In this document: positions 52,605 through 62,387 of the stretch, piece by piece | Numbering within the stretch: position 1 is the first letter of the stretch | Layout of the letters: every line of letters begins with the position of its first letter | Translations under genes and position numbers: made by a program | Assembly: GCF_000716435.1 (NCBI RefSeq) | Contig: NZ_JNWO01000006.1 | Location: forward strand, 186,001 to 250,000 | DNA: 64,000 nucleotides | Reading direction: 5' to 3' | Source: Streptomyces xylophagus | GTDB taxonomy: Bacteria > Actinomycetota > Actinomycetes > Streptomycetales > Streptomycetaceae | Notes under the pieces: generated by a model | Databases searched by the model: none | What the model saw: only the letters and a program-made list of their open reading frames with translations | Told to the model about the DNA's origin: nothing

Positions 52605-55600
52605 CCCCCTGCTCCCGGAGCGACGTGGCCGGGTCGGCCCGTCGCAGCGCCAGCGTTGCCGTCACGATCAGTGGGGTCACCGCGACCGCCACGATCAGCA
52701 ACGCCACACGGTTGACGGGCAGTTCGACCAGGACGCGCGGTACCGGGCGGGTGGCCTGGGCCGTGAGGACGATCAGGGGGATCACCGCGCGGGTCAGTAC
52801 GGTCCCCAGGGCCACGCCCACGACGAGGGCCAGCGCGAGCAGGACGCCCTGTTCGGCGGCGATCATCCGGGCCAGCTGGCGGCGCGGGGCGCCCAGCGCG
52901 CGCAGCACGGCGAACTCGGCGCCGCGCTCCCGCAGGGACCCCGCCGCGCTCACCGCGAAGCCGACCGCCGCGAGCGCCGCCGCCACCAGGGCCGCCGCGG
53001 CGAACGCGGCCTCGGGGCCGGCGCCGAACGGGTCGTCGCGCAGCTCCTCGGCGATCTCCTCCCGCACCACGACCTCCCCGGGATCGACATCGGGCAGCGC
53101 GCGTACCGCCGCGGCCACCGTCGTCGCGTCGCCCGGCGCGGTCCGCAGCCACCACTCGGTGGGCGTGACGCTCGTGCCGTAGCGCGTCTCCAACACCCGG
53201 TTCACGGACCGGAGATCGACCAGCAGCGCACCGCCGTCACCGTCCTCGACGTCACCCGTCGTCGGCAGTCCGCGCACCGCCGCCACGATCCGCACCGGCA
53301 GGTTCTGCCCGCCGAGCGTCACCTGCACCTGCTGCCCGGTGCGCGCGCCCGCCGAGGTCAGGAAGCGGTCGGTGGCGACGGCCGTGATCTCGGGCGGCGC
53401 GGGCTGCACGACTCGTAGTTGCACGGAGACGGAGGCGACCGTCCAGAAGTCCTTGTCCGGGATGTACCCCGTGCCGTAGTCGACGGTCAGCGGTGCGGCC
53501 GAACTCACCTTCGGCGCGGTCGGGTTGGCGGTCGGGCCGAACGTCGCGCTGACGGACGCCCGCCCCGTCCAGGCGGCGGGCAGCGTCAGCCGCCGTACCT
53601 TTCCCGCCGGGTCCGTGGCGCTCAACTCGCTGACGGTCAGGTGGTGTTGGGAGGCGTGGTTGCCCGGCTGGGGCATGTCCAGTTGGAGTCCGGTGAGGGT
53701 CAGGGGGCCGGGTGACGCGGAGACGTCCAGCTTCAGGTCGTACTGCCGTCCGTCGGTGGGGAGTTGGCCGAGCGGCTCCTGGTACGGGGTGCCGTAGCGG
53801 TCCTCGATCGTGGCCGTGACGTCGACCGTCGTCTCCGGGCCCGTGCTGCGGATGCCCGCTCTCATCGTCAACTGAGCTGTTCCCGCCGGGATTTGGGCGC
53901 CTTTGACGCTGCCCTTCGGCGCCAGGCCGGCCAACAGGGGACCGGCGGGGCGCCCGGCCGTCAGGTCCCGCCGTACCAGTACCGCGTCCGACGCGTGTGC
54001 CGTGTCCAGCGCGAGCACCGTCGCCGTGCGGTCGCCCGAGAGGGACTGGGAGGTGCGGACTGCGGGGGCGGCCTCCCGTACGTGGGGGAGGTTCGCGTAG
54101 GTCTCCGTGCGGCCCAACCCGCCGTCCCCGGTGGCCAGTACGCGCACCGGCACACCGGCCTGGAAGTCGGCCTGGTCGCTCTGCGAGCGGTTCCAGGAGG
54201 CGCTCTGCCCGATGGCGAGCATGCCCAGCGCCAGGGCGAGCACGAGCAGCAGGACCGGCCCGGCGCCGCGCATCGGGCGGCGGCTGAACTGCCAGCCCGC
54301 CAGCGCCACCGGCAGCCCCCGCCCGGCGGTGGCCCGGCGCTCGGCGAGCCGTGCCACCGGCGGCAGCAGCCGTAGCGTCAGGACCGTGCCCGCGAGCAGG
54401 GCTAGCGCGGGGGCCGCGACCAGCATGGGATCGATGCCCAGGGTCCCGGAGTTGTCGGCGCTGACGGCGCCCGAGGTCTGCCGGTTCAGCTGCCAGTAGG
54501 CGACCCCGGCCACGACCAGCAGGCCGATGTCCGCGCCCGCGCGCAGCGGAGCGGGGAGTGCGCGGGCCCGGCCGCCCTCGAAGGAGGACGTGAGCGCGGG
54601 GAGCGTCACCGCGAGCGCGCAGCCGAGCGCGACTGCTGCCGCGACCAGCCAGACGCCTGCCCGGCCGCCCGCCGGGGTGTCCAGCCGCAGGCCGATCCGG
54701 GCCAACGCGCCGTGCCCGGCCAGCAGTTCGGTGAGCGGCCCCGCGAGCAGCGGGGCAACTGCCGTGGCCGGTACGGCGAGCAGCAGCGCCTCCGCCGCCG
54801 ACAGGCCCGCGATCCGCGCCCGTGAACCGCCGCGCGCCCGCAACAACCGGCTCTCGCCCGCCCGTTCGGTGCTCAGCAGCCGGGCCACGAGCAGCAGGGC
54901 GTAGCCGGCGAGCAGCGCGAGTTGGAGCGCGACGATGAGGAGAGTGGAGCGGGAGACGAGCAACGAGCGGTCGAGCCGGTCCAGTACGTCCGGCAACGAT
55001 GTCGTCGCGGCCGTCGTCCCGCTCAGCACGCTCGCCCTGCGCACTGACGCGCTGCCGGTGCGGGCCGCCTCGCGCAGCGCGCCGATCCGCCCGGTCGTCA
55101 CCGTGGAGAAGTCGGCCGACGCGAGCCACGCGGACGGCCCGGCGCTCAACCCGGCGAGGCTCGTGGGATCGGTGAGCAGCGGGCCGTAGGTCGTGAAGCC
55201 CGCCGTGCTGAGGCCGCGGCCGCGCAGGTCGTCCAGGAGCCAGTAGGCGGCGCTCGCGACGGCGGGCCGGTAGACGCCGGTGACGAGGATGTGGGCCTTG
55301 GGACCGCTGAGCCGGTTCGCGAGGGTGAGGCGCGTACCGGGTTTCACGCCGAGGCCCTCGGCGGCGGTGCGCGGCAGCGCGACCTCGATGTCCCCGGAGC
55401 CGGAGCCCGCCGCGTGCGGGAACCGCCCCGCCACCAGCCGCACCTGCGTCCGGTCCAGCGCCCCGAAGTAGGTGAGATCCGGGTCCCCGGACCGCTCGGC
55501 GCGCGGCTGGAGCGAACGCGGCAGCGCGTACGGCCCCGACCGCTTCAGCGTCCGCACGGTCACCGGCAGCCCGTCGAAGGTCCGCCCGGCCGCTTTCCGT

Positions 55601-55830
55601 ACGGCGGTGTCGGCGGCCGCGCGGTCGGCGGGCGGGACGTCGGCCTTGACGATCAGGGCGGTGTCGGGGGCGTTGCGGGCGTCGTTCAGGGAGTGCTGGA
55701 GCGCCGCGTCGCCGATCGCGCCCGAGTAGGCGGTGAGCGTCGTGAGGACCGCCGTGGTGAGCAGGACGGTGAGCAGCGCGGCGGCCAGCAGCAGGCGGTG
55801 CGCCCGCGCGCGCACCAGGACGAACCCCAC
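52597..55830 (-). CDS. ABC transporter permease, FtsX/MacB type, very large
   Basis: A 1077-residue permease. N-terminal helix (HRLLLAAALLTVLLTTAVLT), an extracytoplasmic domain (about 40-270), helices near 295-400 (LLIVALQLALLAGYALLLVA), a pair near 450-480, a second external domain (about 550-930) and a C-terminal FtsX module ending RRADPATSLREQGGE. First gene of the operon with the miniature ORFs, the second permease and the ATPase. Substrate unknown. Confidence 0.82.
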   Translation of the reverse strand: MGFVLVRARAHRLLLAAALLTVLLTTAVLTTLTAYSGAIGDAALQHSLNDARNAPDTALIVKADVPPADRAAADTAVRKAAGRTFDGLPVTVRTLKRSGPYALPRSLQPRAERSGDPDLTYFGALDRTQVRLVAGRFPHAAGSGSGDIEVALPRTAAEGLGVKPGTRLTLANRLSGPKAHILVTGVYRPAVASAAYWLLDDLRGRGLSTAGFTTYGPLLTDPTSLAGLSAGPSAWLASADFSTVTTGRIGALREAARTGSASVRRASVLSGTTAATTSLPDVLDRLDRSLLVSRSTLLIVALQLALLAGYALLLVARLLSTERAGESRLLRARGGSRARIAGLSAAEALLLAVPATAVAPLLAGPLTELLAGHGALARIGLRLDTPAGGRAGVWLVAAAVALGCALAVTLPALTSSFEGGRARALPAPLRAGADIGLLVVAGVAYWQLNRQTSGAVSADNSGTLGIDPMLVAAPALALLAGTVLTLRLLPPVARLAERRATAGRGLPVALAGWQFSRRPMRGAGPVLLLVLALALGMLAIGQSASWNRSQSDQADFQAGVPVRVLATGDGGLGRTETYANLPHVREAAPAVRTSQSLSGDRTATVLALDTAHASDAVLVRRDLTAGRPAGPLLAGLAPKGSVKGAQIPAGTAQLTMRAGIRSTGPETTVDVTATIEDRYGTPYQEPLGQLPTDGRQYDLKLDVSASPGPLTLTGLQLDMPQPGNHASQHHLTVSELSATDPAGKVRRLTLPAAWTGRASVSATFGPTANPTAPKVSSAAPLTVDYGTGYIPDKDFWTVASVSVQLRVVQPAPPEITAVATDRFLTSAGARTGQQVQVTLGGQNLPVRIVAAVRGLPTTGDVEDGDGGALLVDLRSVNRVLETRYGTSVTPTEWWLRTAPGDATTVAAAVRALPDVDPGEVVVREEIAEELRDDPFGAGPEAAFAAAALVAAALAAVGFAVSAAGSLRERGAEFAVLRALGAPRRQLARMIAAEQGVLLALALVVGVALGTVLTRAVIPLIVLTAQATRPVPRVLVELPVNRVALLIVAVAVTPLIVTATLALRRADPATSLREQGGE

Positions 55831-56022
55831 CCGGCCCCCCGCCGTCGTCCGGATCTACCCTGGCGATGCTGCCAGAGGGGACCGGCGGTGAGTAACCGTT
55901 TGCGACCACTGCTTGACCGGATCGTGATCGGATATCGGCGCCCTGTGACCGGAATCCGACGTTCAGTGAACGGCGATCAGCCGACCGTGTTCAGGCCCCG
56001 ACGCATTCACTCCCCGCCGTGG

Positions 56023-56427
56023 TCAGCCCGCCGTGTTCACCATCGAAGCGGCGGCGTACGTCAGGTAGTTCCACAGCGTGTGCTCGTGCTCCTCGGACAG
56101 CCCGAGCTCGTCGACGGCGACCCGCATGTGGCTCAGCCACGCGTCGTGCGCGGCCTGGTCGACCTGGAACGGCGCGTGACGCATCCGCAGACGCGGGTGA
56201 CCGCGGTTGTCGCTGTACGTCGTCGGGCCGCCCCAGTACTGCATCAGGAACAGGGTGAAGCGCTCCTCGGCCGGGCCCAGATCCTCCTCCGGGTACATCG
56301 CCCTCAGCAGCGGGTCCTCGGCGACACCCTCGTAGAAACGGTGCACGAGCCGGCGGAAGGTCTCCTCCCCGCCGACCTGCTCGTAGAAGGTCTGCTCCTG
56401 AAGCGTGCCGCGCGGAATCTCTTTCAC
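56023..56427 (-). CDS. glbO: Truncated haemoglobin, group II (trHbO-like)
   Basis: A 134-residue 2-on-2 globin: FYEQVGGEETFRRLVHRFYE (B-helix Phe-Tyr region), MQYWGGPTTYSDNRGHPRLR (CD/E region) and RHAPFQVDQAAHDAWLSHM with the proximal His. Group II globins in actinobacteria bind oxygen and take part in peroxide or NO chemistry. ATG start; alone, convergent to nothing closely linked. Confidence 0.9.
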   Translation of the reverse strand: MKEIPRGTLQEQTFYEQVGGEETFRRLVHRFYEGVAEDPLLRAMYPEEDLGPAEERFTLFLMQYWGGPTTYSDNRGHPRLRMRHAPFQVDQAAHDAWLSHMRVAVDELGLSEEHEHTLWNYLTYAAASMVNTAG

Positions 56428-56512
56428 GCTCCCATGGTCTCAGACAGGGTGACCCAGGACTCCAGACTTAGGACCGCTCGCCTCCCGCCCCCCACCGCAG
56501 GACAGTGGACGT

Positions 56513-57511
56513 ATGACCGCGCACGCTCTCGACAAGGATCTGGAGGCCGTCGCCGTCTCCGCGCGGGCGGAGCTGGTGCGGGTGATCGGGGCGAGCGGGG
56601 CCTGGGACGCGGAGCCGGGGTGGCGGGCGGTGTTCGAGGCGGTGCCTCGGCATGTGTTCGTGCCGTACTACTACGTCGGGTCCGCGGGCGGGTACGAGCG
56701 GCTGTGGCGGGACAGTCCCGACCCGTGGACGCGGGAGCGGTGGCTGCGCGGGGTGTACGCCGACGCGCCGCTGGCCACGCGGTTGCGGGACGGGGAGTTG
56801 GTGTCGTCCAGCAGTCAACCCTCGCTGATGGCAAGGATGTTGGTCGAGCTGGGGGTGGCGGACGGCGACCGGGTGCTGGAGATCGGCGCCGGCACCGGCT
56901 ACAACGCGGCGCTGCTCGCCCACCGGCTCGGCGACGACCTGGTGACCACCGTCGATCTGGAACCGGAGATCACCGAGTCCGCGCGCACCCACCTCGCCGA
57001 CGCCGGGTACCGCCCGGCCGTCGTCACCGGCGACGGCACCCGAGGAGTCCCCGAACACGGCCCCTACGACCGGATCATCGCGACCTGCACCCTGCCGACG
57101 ATCCCGCGCGGCTGGCTCGCCCAGTGCAATCCCGGCGCCCGCATCCTCGCCCCGCTCGCCACCGGCCTGATCGCGCTCACCGTGCGGGACGCCGAGCACG
57201 CCGAGGGCACCTTCCTGAACACGGCCGCGTACTTCGTGCCGCTGCGCGGCGCCGAGCCCGGCCCCGGGGACGACATCCCGCACCGGGCCGGCGACCACGA
57301 GCTGTTCCGCTTCCTGCTGACCCTCACCCACGGGACCCTCGAACCGCAGGACGCGCGTGAGTTGTGGGAGCGCGAACTCCGGCCCAGGCGTGAGCGCTAC
57401 GGCGTCACGGTCGCCGGTGAGCGGGTATGGGCGTGGCTGGACGATCCGGAAGGGCCGTACATCTGGCCCCTCCGCTCCGGGCGACGACGGGAATGCGACG
57501 ACAGGGCCTAG
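56513..57511 (+). CDS. Methyltransferase, protein-L-isoaspartate O-methyltransferase-like
   Basis: A 332-residue SAM-dependent methyltransferase. VPRHVFVPYYYVG and SSSQPSLMARMLVELGVADG come before the SAM loop VLEIGAGTGYNAALLAHRLG; VTTVDLEPEITESARTHL and YDRIIATCTLPTIPRGW follow. This order matches PCMT-fold proteins in which an N-terminal SSSQP motif replaces the usual start; the extended C-terminus (about 100 residues) differs from repair PCMT. It could modify a peptide rather than repair isoaspartate. Substrate unknown. Confidence 0.75.
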   Translation: MTAHALDKDLEAVAVSARAELVRVIGASGAWDAEPGWRAVFEAVPRHVFVPYYYVGSAGGYERLWRDSPDPWTRERWLRGVYADAPLATRLRDGELVSSSSQPSLMARMLVELGVADGDRVLEIGAGTGYNAALLAHRLGDDLVTTVDLEPEITESARTHLADAGYRPAVVTGDGTRGVPEHGPYDRIIATCTLPTIPRGWLAQCNPGARILAPLATGLIALTVRDAEHAEGTFLNTAAYFVPLRGAEPGPGDDIPHRAGDHELFRFLLTLTHGTLEPQDARELWERELRPRRERYGVTVAGERVWAWLDDPEGPYIWPLRSGRRRECDDRA

Positions 57512-58575
57512 GGAGTGCGGTAGCCGGCCAGTTCGGCGAGGTAGGTGTCCTTGACGGCGTCGGGCAGCCAGGCCACCTCGAACGCGTTGCGCTGCAGTTG
57601 TACGAGCTCTGCCGGGGTGAGCGGAGTGGTGGCCTGCACCGCGAGAAGGTTCTCGGTGACGTAGCAGCCGTTCATGTAGGCCGGATCGTCGGAGCTGACG
57701 GTGACCCGAAGTCCGTCGTCGAGCATCTCGCGCACGACGGCCAGGCCGTCGGGGCCGCGCACATAGCTGTTGGAGACCGGGCAGACGGTCAGGCCCAGGC
57801 CGCGTGCCTTGATCTCGTTCCGCAGGTCCTCGCTCTCCAGGCAGTTCACGCCGTGGTCGATCCGGTCCACCCCGATGACGTCCAGGCACTGACGGATGTG
57901 GTCGAGGGAGTTCTTCTGGTCCAGGTCGCAGTGCATCGTCAGCTGGTAGCCCTCCGCCCGTGCGCGTGCGAAGACGGCGGCGAACTTGGCCGGGGGGTTG
58001 TCCCGTTCGTCCGAGTCCAGCCCGACCCCGATGATCCATTCCCGGTGGGGAAGGGACTCCATCAGCGTGGCCATCGCGTACTCGGCGGAGAAGTCCCGCA
58101 TGAAGCACATGATGAGCTGTGCCCGTACGTCGAGCAGTCGGCGCGCGTCCATCAGCGCCCGGCGCAGACCGCGGATCACCGTGCCGAACTCGACGCCGCG
58201 GGAGGTGTGGGCCTGCGGGTCGAAGAAGATCTCCGCATACCGGATGTTCTGCTCCTTCGCCTTGCTCAGGTAGGCCCACGCCAGGTCGTAGAAGTCGGCC
58301 TCCGTCAGCAGGACCGACATGCCCTCGTAGTAGCAGGCGAGGAACGACGGAAGGTCGTTGAACACATAACCGGCCCGCATCTCGTCCGCGTCGGCGTACG
58401 GCAGCGAAACGTTGTTCCGGGCCGCGAGGGCGAACTTCAGTTCCGGCTCCAGCGTGCCCTCGATGTGCACGTGCAGCTCGCACTTGGGCAGCTGTGAGAT
58501 GAAGTCAGTCAGGTCTGTCACGAGTCCTCCGTGAACAAGGGGGAGACACTTCCGATCAGCGGAAATATCCATCAT
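57508..58575 (-). CDS. Adenine/adenosine deaminase family protein
   Basis: A 355-residue metal-dependent deaminase. LPKCELHVHIEGTLEPELKF holds the H-x-H zinc ligands; YAEIFFDPQAHTSRGVEFGT, TMHCDLDQKNS, RIDHGVNCLE and VTVSSDDPAYMN supply the other zinc His, the catalytic Glu/His region and the S-S-D-D-P motif. The YYEGMSVLLTEADFYDLAW segment is closer to the adenine-deaminase branch than to adenosine deaminase. It is divergent from a Rieske oxygenase cluster, so its substrate could be an N-modified purine; inference. Confidence 0.8.
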   Translation of the reverse strand: MMDISADRKCLPLVHGGLVTDLTDFISQLPKCELHVHIEGTLEPELKFALAARNNVSLPYADADEMRAGYVFNDLPSFLACYYEGMSVLLTEADFYDLAWAYLSKAKEQNIRYAEIFFDPQAHTSRGVEFGTVIRGLRRALMDARRLLDVRAQLIMCFMRDFSAEYAMATLMESLPHREWIIGVGLDSDERDNPPAKFAAVFARARAEGYQLTMHCDLDQKNSLDHIRQCLDVIGVDRIDHGVNCLESEDLRNEIKARGLGLTVCPVSNSYVRGPDGLAVVREMLDDGLRVTVSSDDPAYMNGCYVTENLLAVQATTPLTPAELVQLQRNAFEVAWLPDAVKDTYLAELAGYRTP

Positions 58576-59052
58576 TCAGTTCCTGCGCATTGTTTTCGTG
58601 ATGTGTAGCTTGCGTAAGATTTCCCCACTCCTGGTGACTGCGGTCACAACCAGGGCACGGAATCCGTAAGTAACAAATGCGGAATCCCTGGGCAATCTCC
58701 GTGCGTCACGCTCGCCCTGGTCGTCCGGCGAAGGAAGTCGGCACTGAGCGGGGAGGGAAACGCGATGAGCCTTGTCCGCGAATGCTGCGTGGATCTCCGG
58801 TGCCGTGTCCACCAGTCGGCCTGGACGCGGGGACGGGTGGCGCACGGTTCCCATCCGGCGTCCGAGAGCTCGCACGCCTGACCGCGCACCGGTGACCACG
58901 CCCGGCCTCGCGGTTCCGCAGTGTCGCTCTCTCCGGACCGGCCGCCGGCCGGGGCTTCCCCGTTCACCGCTCCTGACGCCGTCGTCCAGGCACATGGCAC
59001 CCACGGGTGCTCGCCGAGCCGTTCCGGCCGCGTTACGCAGAAGGACCTACGT
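58576..59052. promoter_or_regulatory. Divergent promoter region between deaminase and Rieske genes
   Basis: A 477-bp intergenic region between two divergently transcribed units. It contains the perfect interrupted palindrome GTGAC-TGCG-GTCAC at 58634-58647, a plausible operator, close to the deaminase start. No reading frame in it has supportive start and codon use. No regulator gene is present in the visible cluster. Confidence 0.4.
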
Positions 59053-60093
59053 ATGACCACTGCTCCCTCCCGGCCCGCCCTGCCCCGGGACTGCACCTTC
59101 GACGCCGACGACTGGGAGATCCTCGCCCGGCACTGGTATCCCGTCGCCCTGTCGAGCGAGATCGGCGACGCTCCGACCGCCGTGCGCCTGCTCGACGAGA
59201 CCCTCGTGGCCTATCGGGTGGGCGGCAGCGTGGTCGTGGCCCACGACATCTGCCCGCACCGGGGTGTCCCGCTCAGCCTCGGCGGCGGCGACGGGAACGG
59301 CATCACCTGCGCGTACCACGGGCTGCGCTTCGGCGAGGGCGGGCGGTGTGTGCGGGTGCCGGCGCATCCCGAGTCGAAGATCCCGTCCCGGCTGCACCTG
59401 CGGACCTACCCCGTCGTCGAACGGTACGGCCTCGTGTGGACCTGCCTGCGACCGGCTCCCGACGCCGACCCGGTGATCCCGGCCATGGCCCACTGGGACG
59501 AGGCGGGCTTCCAGCGGATCAACTGCCCCTGGATCGACATCGCAGCCTTCGCCGGCCGCCAGGTCGAGGGCTTCCTGGACGTCGCCCACTTCGGCTTCGT
59601 CCACCTCGACTCCTTCGGCGACCCCGAGAACGTGGAGGTCCCCGACTACATGCCGGTCCGCCACCGGTACGGCCACTCCGTCGACTACTGGAGCACCGTC
59701 GGCAACTACCCGCACGGCACCAAGGAAGCCCCGCCCGGCTTCCGTTGGCTGCGCCGCTTCGACGTGCACCTGCCGTTCACGGCCACGCTCGTCGTGCACT
59801 TCCCCGACGGCGGACTGCTCAACATCATGAACGCCGCCTCTCCCGTCTCCGCCCGCCGGACCCGGATGTTCGCCCCCATCGCCCGCAACTTCGACACCGA
59901 CCAACCCGTCCAGGCCGTATACGACTTCAACCGCACGGTCTTCGAGGAGGACCGCGCGGTCGTCGAGGTGCAGAAACCCGAGAACCTCCCCCTCGACCCC
60001 CGACTCGAGGTCCACATACCCGCCGACCGCAGCTCCATCGCCTACCGCCGCGGCCTGCGCGACCTCGGCCTGAGCCACTTCTTCACCGCGTAG
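59053..60093 (+). CDS. Rieske non-heme iron oxygenase, alpha subunit
   Basis: A 346-residue oxygenase. Rieske [2Fe-2S] ligands Cys67, His69 (DICPHRGVPL) and Cys86, His89 (ITCAYHGLRF); mononuclear iron ligands His179 and His184 in LDVAHFGFVHLDSF. ATG 59053 follows AAGGACC. It hydroxylates, demethylates or dealkylates a small organic substrate with electrons from the reductase encoded next door. Similar stand-alone alpha subunits include VanA and N- or O-demethylases. Substrate not predictable. Confidence 0.85.
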   Translation: MTTAPSRPALPRDCTFDADDWEILARHWYPVALSSEIGDAPTAVRLLDETLVAYRVGGSVVVAHDICPHRGVPLSLGGGDGNGITCAYHGLRFGEGGRCVRVPAHPESKIPSRLHLRTYPVVERYGLVWTCLRPAPDADPVIPAMAHWDEAGFQRINCPWIDIAAFAGRQVEGFLDVAHFGFVHLDSFGDPENVEVPDYMPVRHRYGHSVDYWSTVGNYPHGTKEAPPGFRWLRRFDVHLPFTATLVVHFPDGGLLNIMNAASPVSARRTRMFAPIARNFDTDQPVQAVYDFNRTVFEEDRAVVEVQKPENLPLDPRLEVHIPADRSSIAYRRGLRDLGLSHFFTA

Positions 60094-60102
60094 GGGCCCG
60101 CC

Positions 60103-61068
60103 GTGCAGACCCTCGACGTCATCGTCCACTCGATCTCGCTCACCTCCGCGACCAGCCGCAGCTACGAACTCCGGGCGGCGGCCGGCGGCACCCTCCCGTC
60201 CTTCGAGGCCGGCGCCCACATCGACGTACACCTCGGGCCCTCCCTCATCCGCCCGTACTCCCTGTGCAACTCCCCGCAGGACAACGGCCGTTACCTGATC
60301 TGCGTACGGCGCGACGATGCCGGGCGGGGCGGCTCCCGCACCCTGCACCACGACCTCACCGTGGGCCGGCGGCTGCGGATCTCGCCCCCGCGCAACCACT
60401 TCCCGCTCGTGGCAGCCGAACGTCACGTGCTCGTCGCGGGCGGCATCGGCATCACACCCCTGCTGTCGATGGCCGAAGCCCTGGCCGCGCGGGGAGCGTC
60501 CTTCGTCCTGCACCACTACACCTCAAGCGCCGCGGAGACCCCGCTGCTGGAACGGCTCCAGTCCTCCGTCTTCGGCGAGCGGACGGTGATCCACCACAGC
60601 GACCAGGGGGACAGCATCCGCACGGGGCTGCCCGCCGAACTCCTGGTCCCGGAACCGGACACGGCCGTCTACGTCTGCGGGCCCGACGGCTTCATGACCC
60701 ACATCGTGACCGAGACGACCGCCGCGGGCTGGCAGCCCGGCCAGCTGCACACCGAGCGCTTCACCCCAGCGGCTCCGCCGGCCGCCGCGGACGAAGGCGC
60801 CGGCGAGTTCACCGTACGGATCGCGAGTACCGGCATCGGCTACGCCGTCCCGGCCGACCGCACCATCGCCGACGTCCTCACCGCCCATGGCGTCGAGGTC
60901 GAGCTCTCCTGCGAACAGGGCATCTGCGGCGCCTGCCTCACGCCCGTCCTCGACGGCGAACCCGACCACCGCGACGAGGTCCAGACCCCGGACGAGCGCG
61001 CGGCGGGCGACCGGATCACCATCTGCTGCTCCCGCGCCCGCACCCCAGAACTCCTCCTCGGCCTCTGA
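60103..61068 (+). CDS. VanB/PDR-type oxygenase reductase
   Basis: A 321-residue flavin reductase with a fused plant-type ferredoxin. RPYSLCNSP (about 49-57) binds flavin; VAGGIGITPLLSMAEAL binds NAD(P)H; the C-terminal domain has the [2Fe-2S] cysteines in ELSCEQGICGACLTPV and a final Cys in ITICCSRA. It passes electrons from NAD(P)H to the Rieske oxygenase. GTG start 9 bp after the oxygenase stop: one operon, one two-component enzyme. Confidence 0.9.
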   Translation: MQTLDVIVHSISLTSATSRSYELRAAAGGTLPSFEAGAHIDVHLGPSLIRPYSLCNSPQDNGRYLICVRRDDAGRGGSRTLHHDLTVGRRLRISPPRNHFPLVAAERHVLVAGGIGITPLLSMAEALAARGASFVLHHYTSSAAETPLLERLQSSVFGERTVIHHSDQGDSIRTGLPAELLVPEPDTAVYVCGPDGFMTHIVTETTAAGWQPGQLHTERFTPAAPPAAADEGAGEFTVRIASTGIGYAVPADRTIADVLTAHGVEVELSCEQGICGACLTPVLDGEPDHRDEVQTPDERAAGDRITICCSRARTPELLLGL

Positions 61069-61197
61069 CCCGGGGTCCCCGACCCCAGGTCGCCGTCCGA
61101 CGGAGACCGGCCCGGCACCGTCCGGGCCTCGCCCCATCGAAGTTCCTCAGGTCCGCCAGGAGCCGGTGCCCACCCGGCCAGTGAAAGGAAACGCGCA

Positions 61198-62301
61198 ATG
61201 ACCAGAAGCACGAGCAGTGACGGCAGAGCGTTCGCCGCCACCGACCGCCGTCTCTTCCTCAAGCGGGGACTGCAGCTGGGCGGCGCCGTGCTGCTCGGCG
61301 GCCCGCTGCTCGCCGCCTGCGGCGACTCCGACTCGTCCTCCTCCGGCTCCTCCTCGTCCTCCGGTTCCAAGAGTTTCGGTGAGCTGACGCTGCGGCTGTC
61401 CTGGATCAAGAACGTCGAGTTCGCGGGCAGTTACATCGCGGACAGCAAGGGCTACTACACGGCCGAGGGCTTCTCGAAGGCCACGCTGATCGGTGGCGGC
61501 CCGTCCGCGACACCGATGGAGACGGACGTCGTCACCAAGAAGGCGCTCGTCGCGATCAGCGCCCCCGACATCACCGGCGCCGCCGTCGCCAAGGGCGCGC
61601 CGCTGAAGATCATCGGCGCGCAGTACCAGAAGAACCCGTTCTGCATCATGTCGATGGCCAAGTCCCCGATCACCAAGCCGGAGGACATGTACGGCAAGAA
61701 GATCGGCGTCCAGGCGGGCAACGAGTCCATCTGGGCGGCGTACATGAAGGCGACCGGTCTTGACGCGTCGAAGATCACGAAGGTACCGGTGCAGTTCGAC
61801 CCGCTGCCGCTGACCCAGGGCACCGTGGACGGCTGGTTCTCCTTCGTGACGAACGAGCCGAACACGCTGCGCCTGAAGGGCTTCAAGGTCGCGACGATGC
61901 TGCTCGCCGACACCGGCTACCCGCTGGTCTCGGAGACGTACATCGTCCGCCAGGACACCATCGACAAGAAGCGCGACCTGCTCAAGGCGTTCCTGCGCGC
62001 GGAGATCAAGGGCTGGAAGGCGAGCATCGCAGACCCGGCGCTCGGCGCGAAGCTCGCGGCCGAGACCTACGGCAAGGGGCTCGGGCTGACGACCGCGGAA
62101 CAGACCCTGGAGTCCAAGGACCAGAACGACCTGCTGGTGAGCGCGGACACCAAGAAGAACGGCCTGTTCACCATCACGCAGACGCTGATCGAGGAGAACC
62201 TCAAGACGCTGAAGTACGGCGGCCTCGACATCACCGCCGCCAAGCTCTTCGACCTCTCGATCCTCGAAGAGGTCTACAAGGAAGACCCCAGCCTGATCTG
62301 A
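61198..62301 (+). CDS. ABC transporter substrate-binding lipoprotein, NMT1/TauA-like
   Basis: A 367-residue lipoprotein: signal with [14 protein letters not shown] (lipobox Cys near residue 41), a Ser-rich linker, then an NMT1/THI5-like periplasmic-binding fold, [20 protein letters not shown] and [20 protein letters not shown]. These bind riboflavin/thiamine precursors, sulfonates, nitriles or similar small molecules. AAAGGAAA precedes the ATG. Likely captures the substrate of the Rieske enzyme. Confidence 0.88.
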   Translation: MTRSTSSDGRAFAATDRRLFLKRGLQLGGAVLLGGPLLAACGDSDSSSSGSSSSSGSKSFGELTLRLSWIKNVEFAGSYIADSKGYYTAEGFSKATLIGGGPSATPMETDVVTKKALVAISAPDITGAAVAKGAPLKIIGAQYQKNPFCIMSMAKSPITKPEDMYGKKIGVQAGNESIWAAYMKATGLDASKITKVPVQFDPLPLTQGTVDGWFSFVTNEPNTLRLKGFKVATMLLADTGYPLVSETYIVRQDTIDKKRDLLKAFLRAEIKGWKASIADPALGAKLAAETYGKGLGLTTAEQTLESKDQNDLLVSADTKKNGLFTITQTLIEENLKTLKYGGLDITAAKLFDLSILEEVYKEDPSLI

Positions 62302-62387
62302 GGCCCCCGGCGGTACCGGTGCGGCCCCGTCGGCCCGCCGGTACCGGCTCACCCCTACCCGCCCGCACCGCACCCAGAGGTCACCTG

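Larger units (their letters stand above)
52221..52607 (-). repeat. Tandem 187-bp duplication between the two permease genes
   Basis: 52221-52407 and 52408-52594 are nearly identical direct repeats. The first 60 or so bases also match the 3' end of the large permease gene next to them, and each unit's other end resembles the 5' end of the next permease gene. The junction GTGAGTGAGATGG recurs at each unit boundary. Confidence 0.9.

Noticed and set aside
58576..59052. Riboswitch or small gene in the deaminase-Rieske gap
   Set aside because: No known riboswitch core was seen and no frame has a good start and codon bias; only one palindrome is reported.
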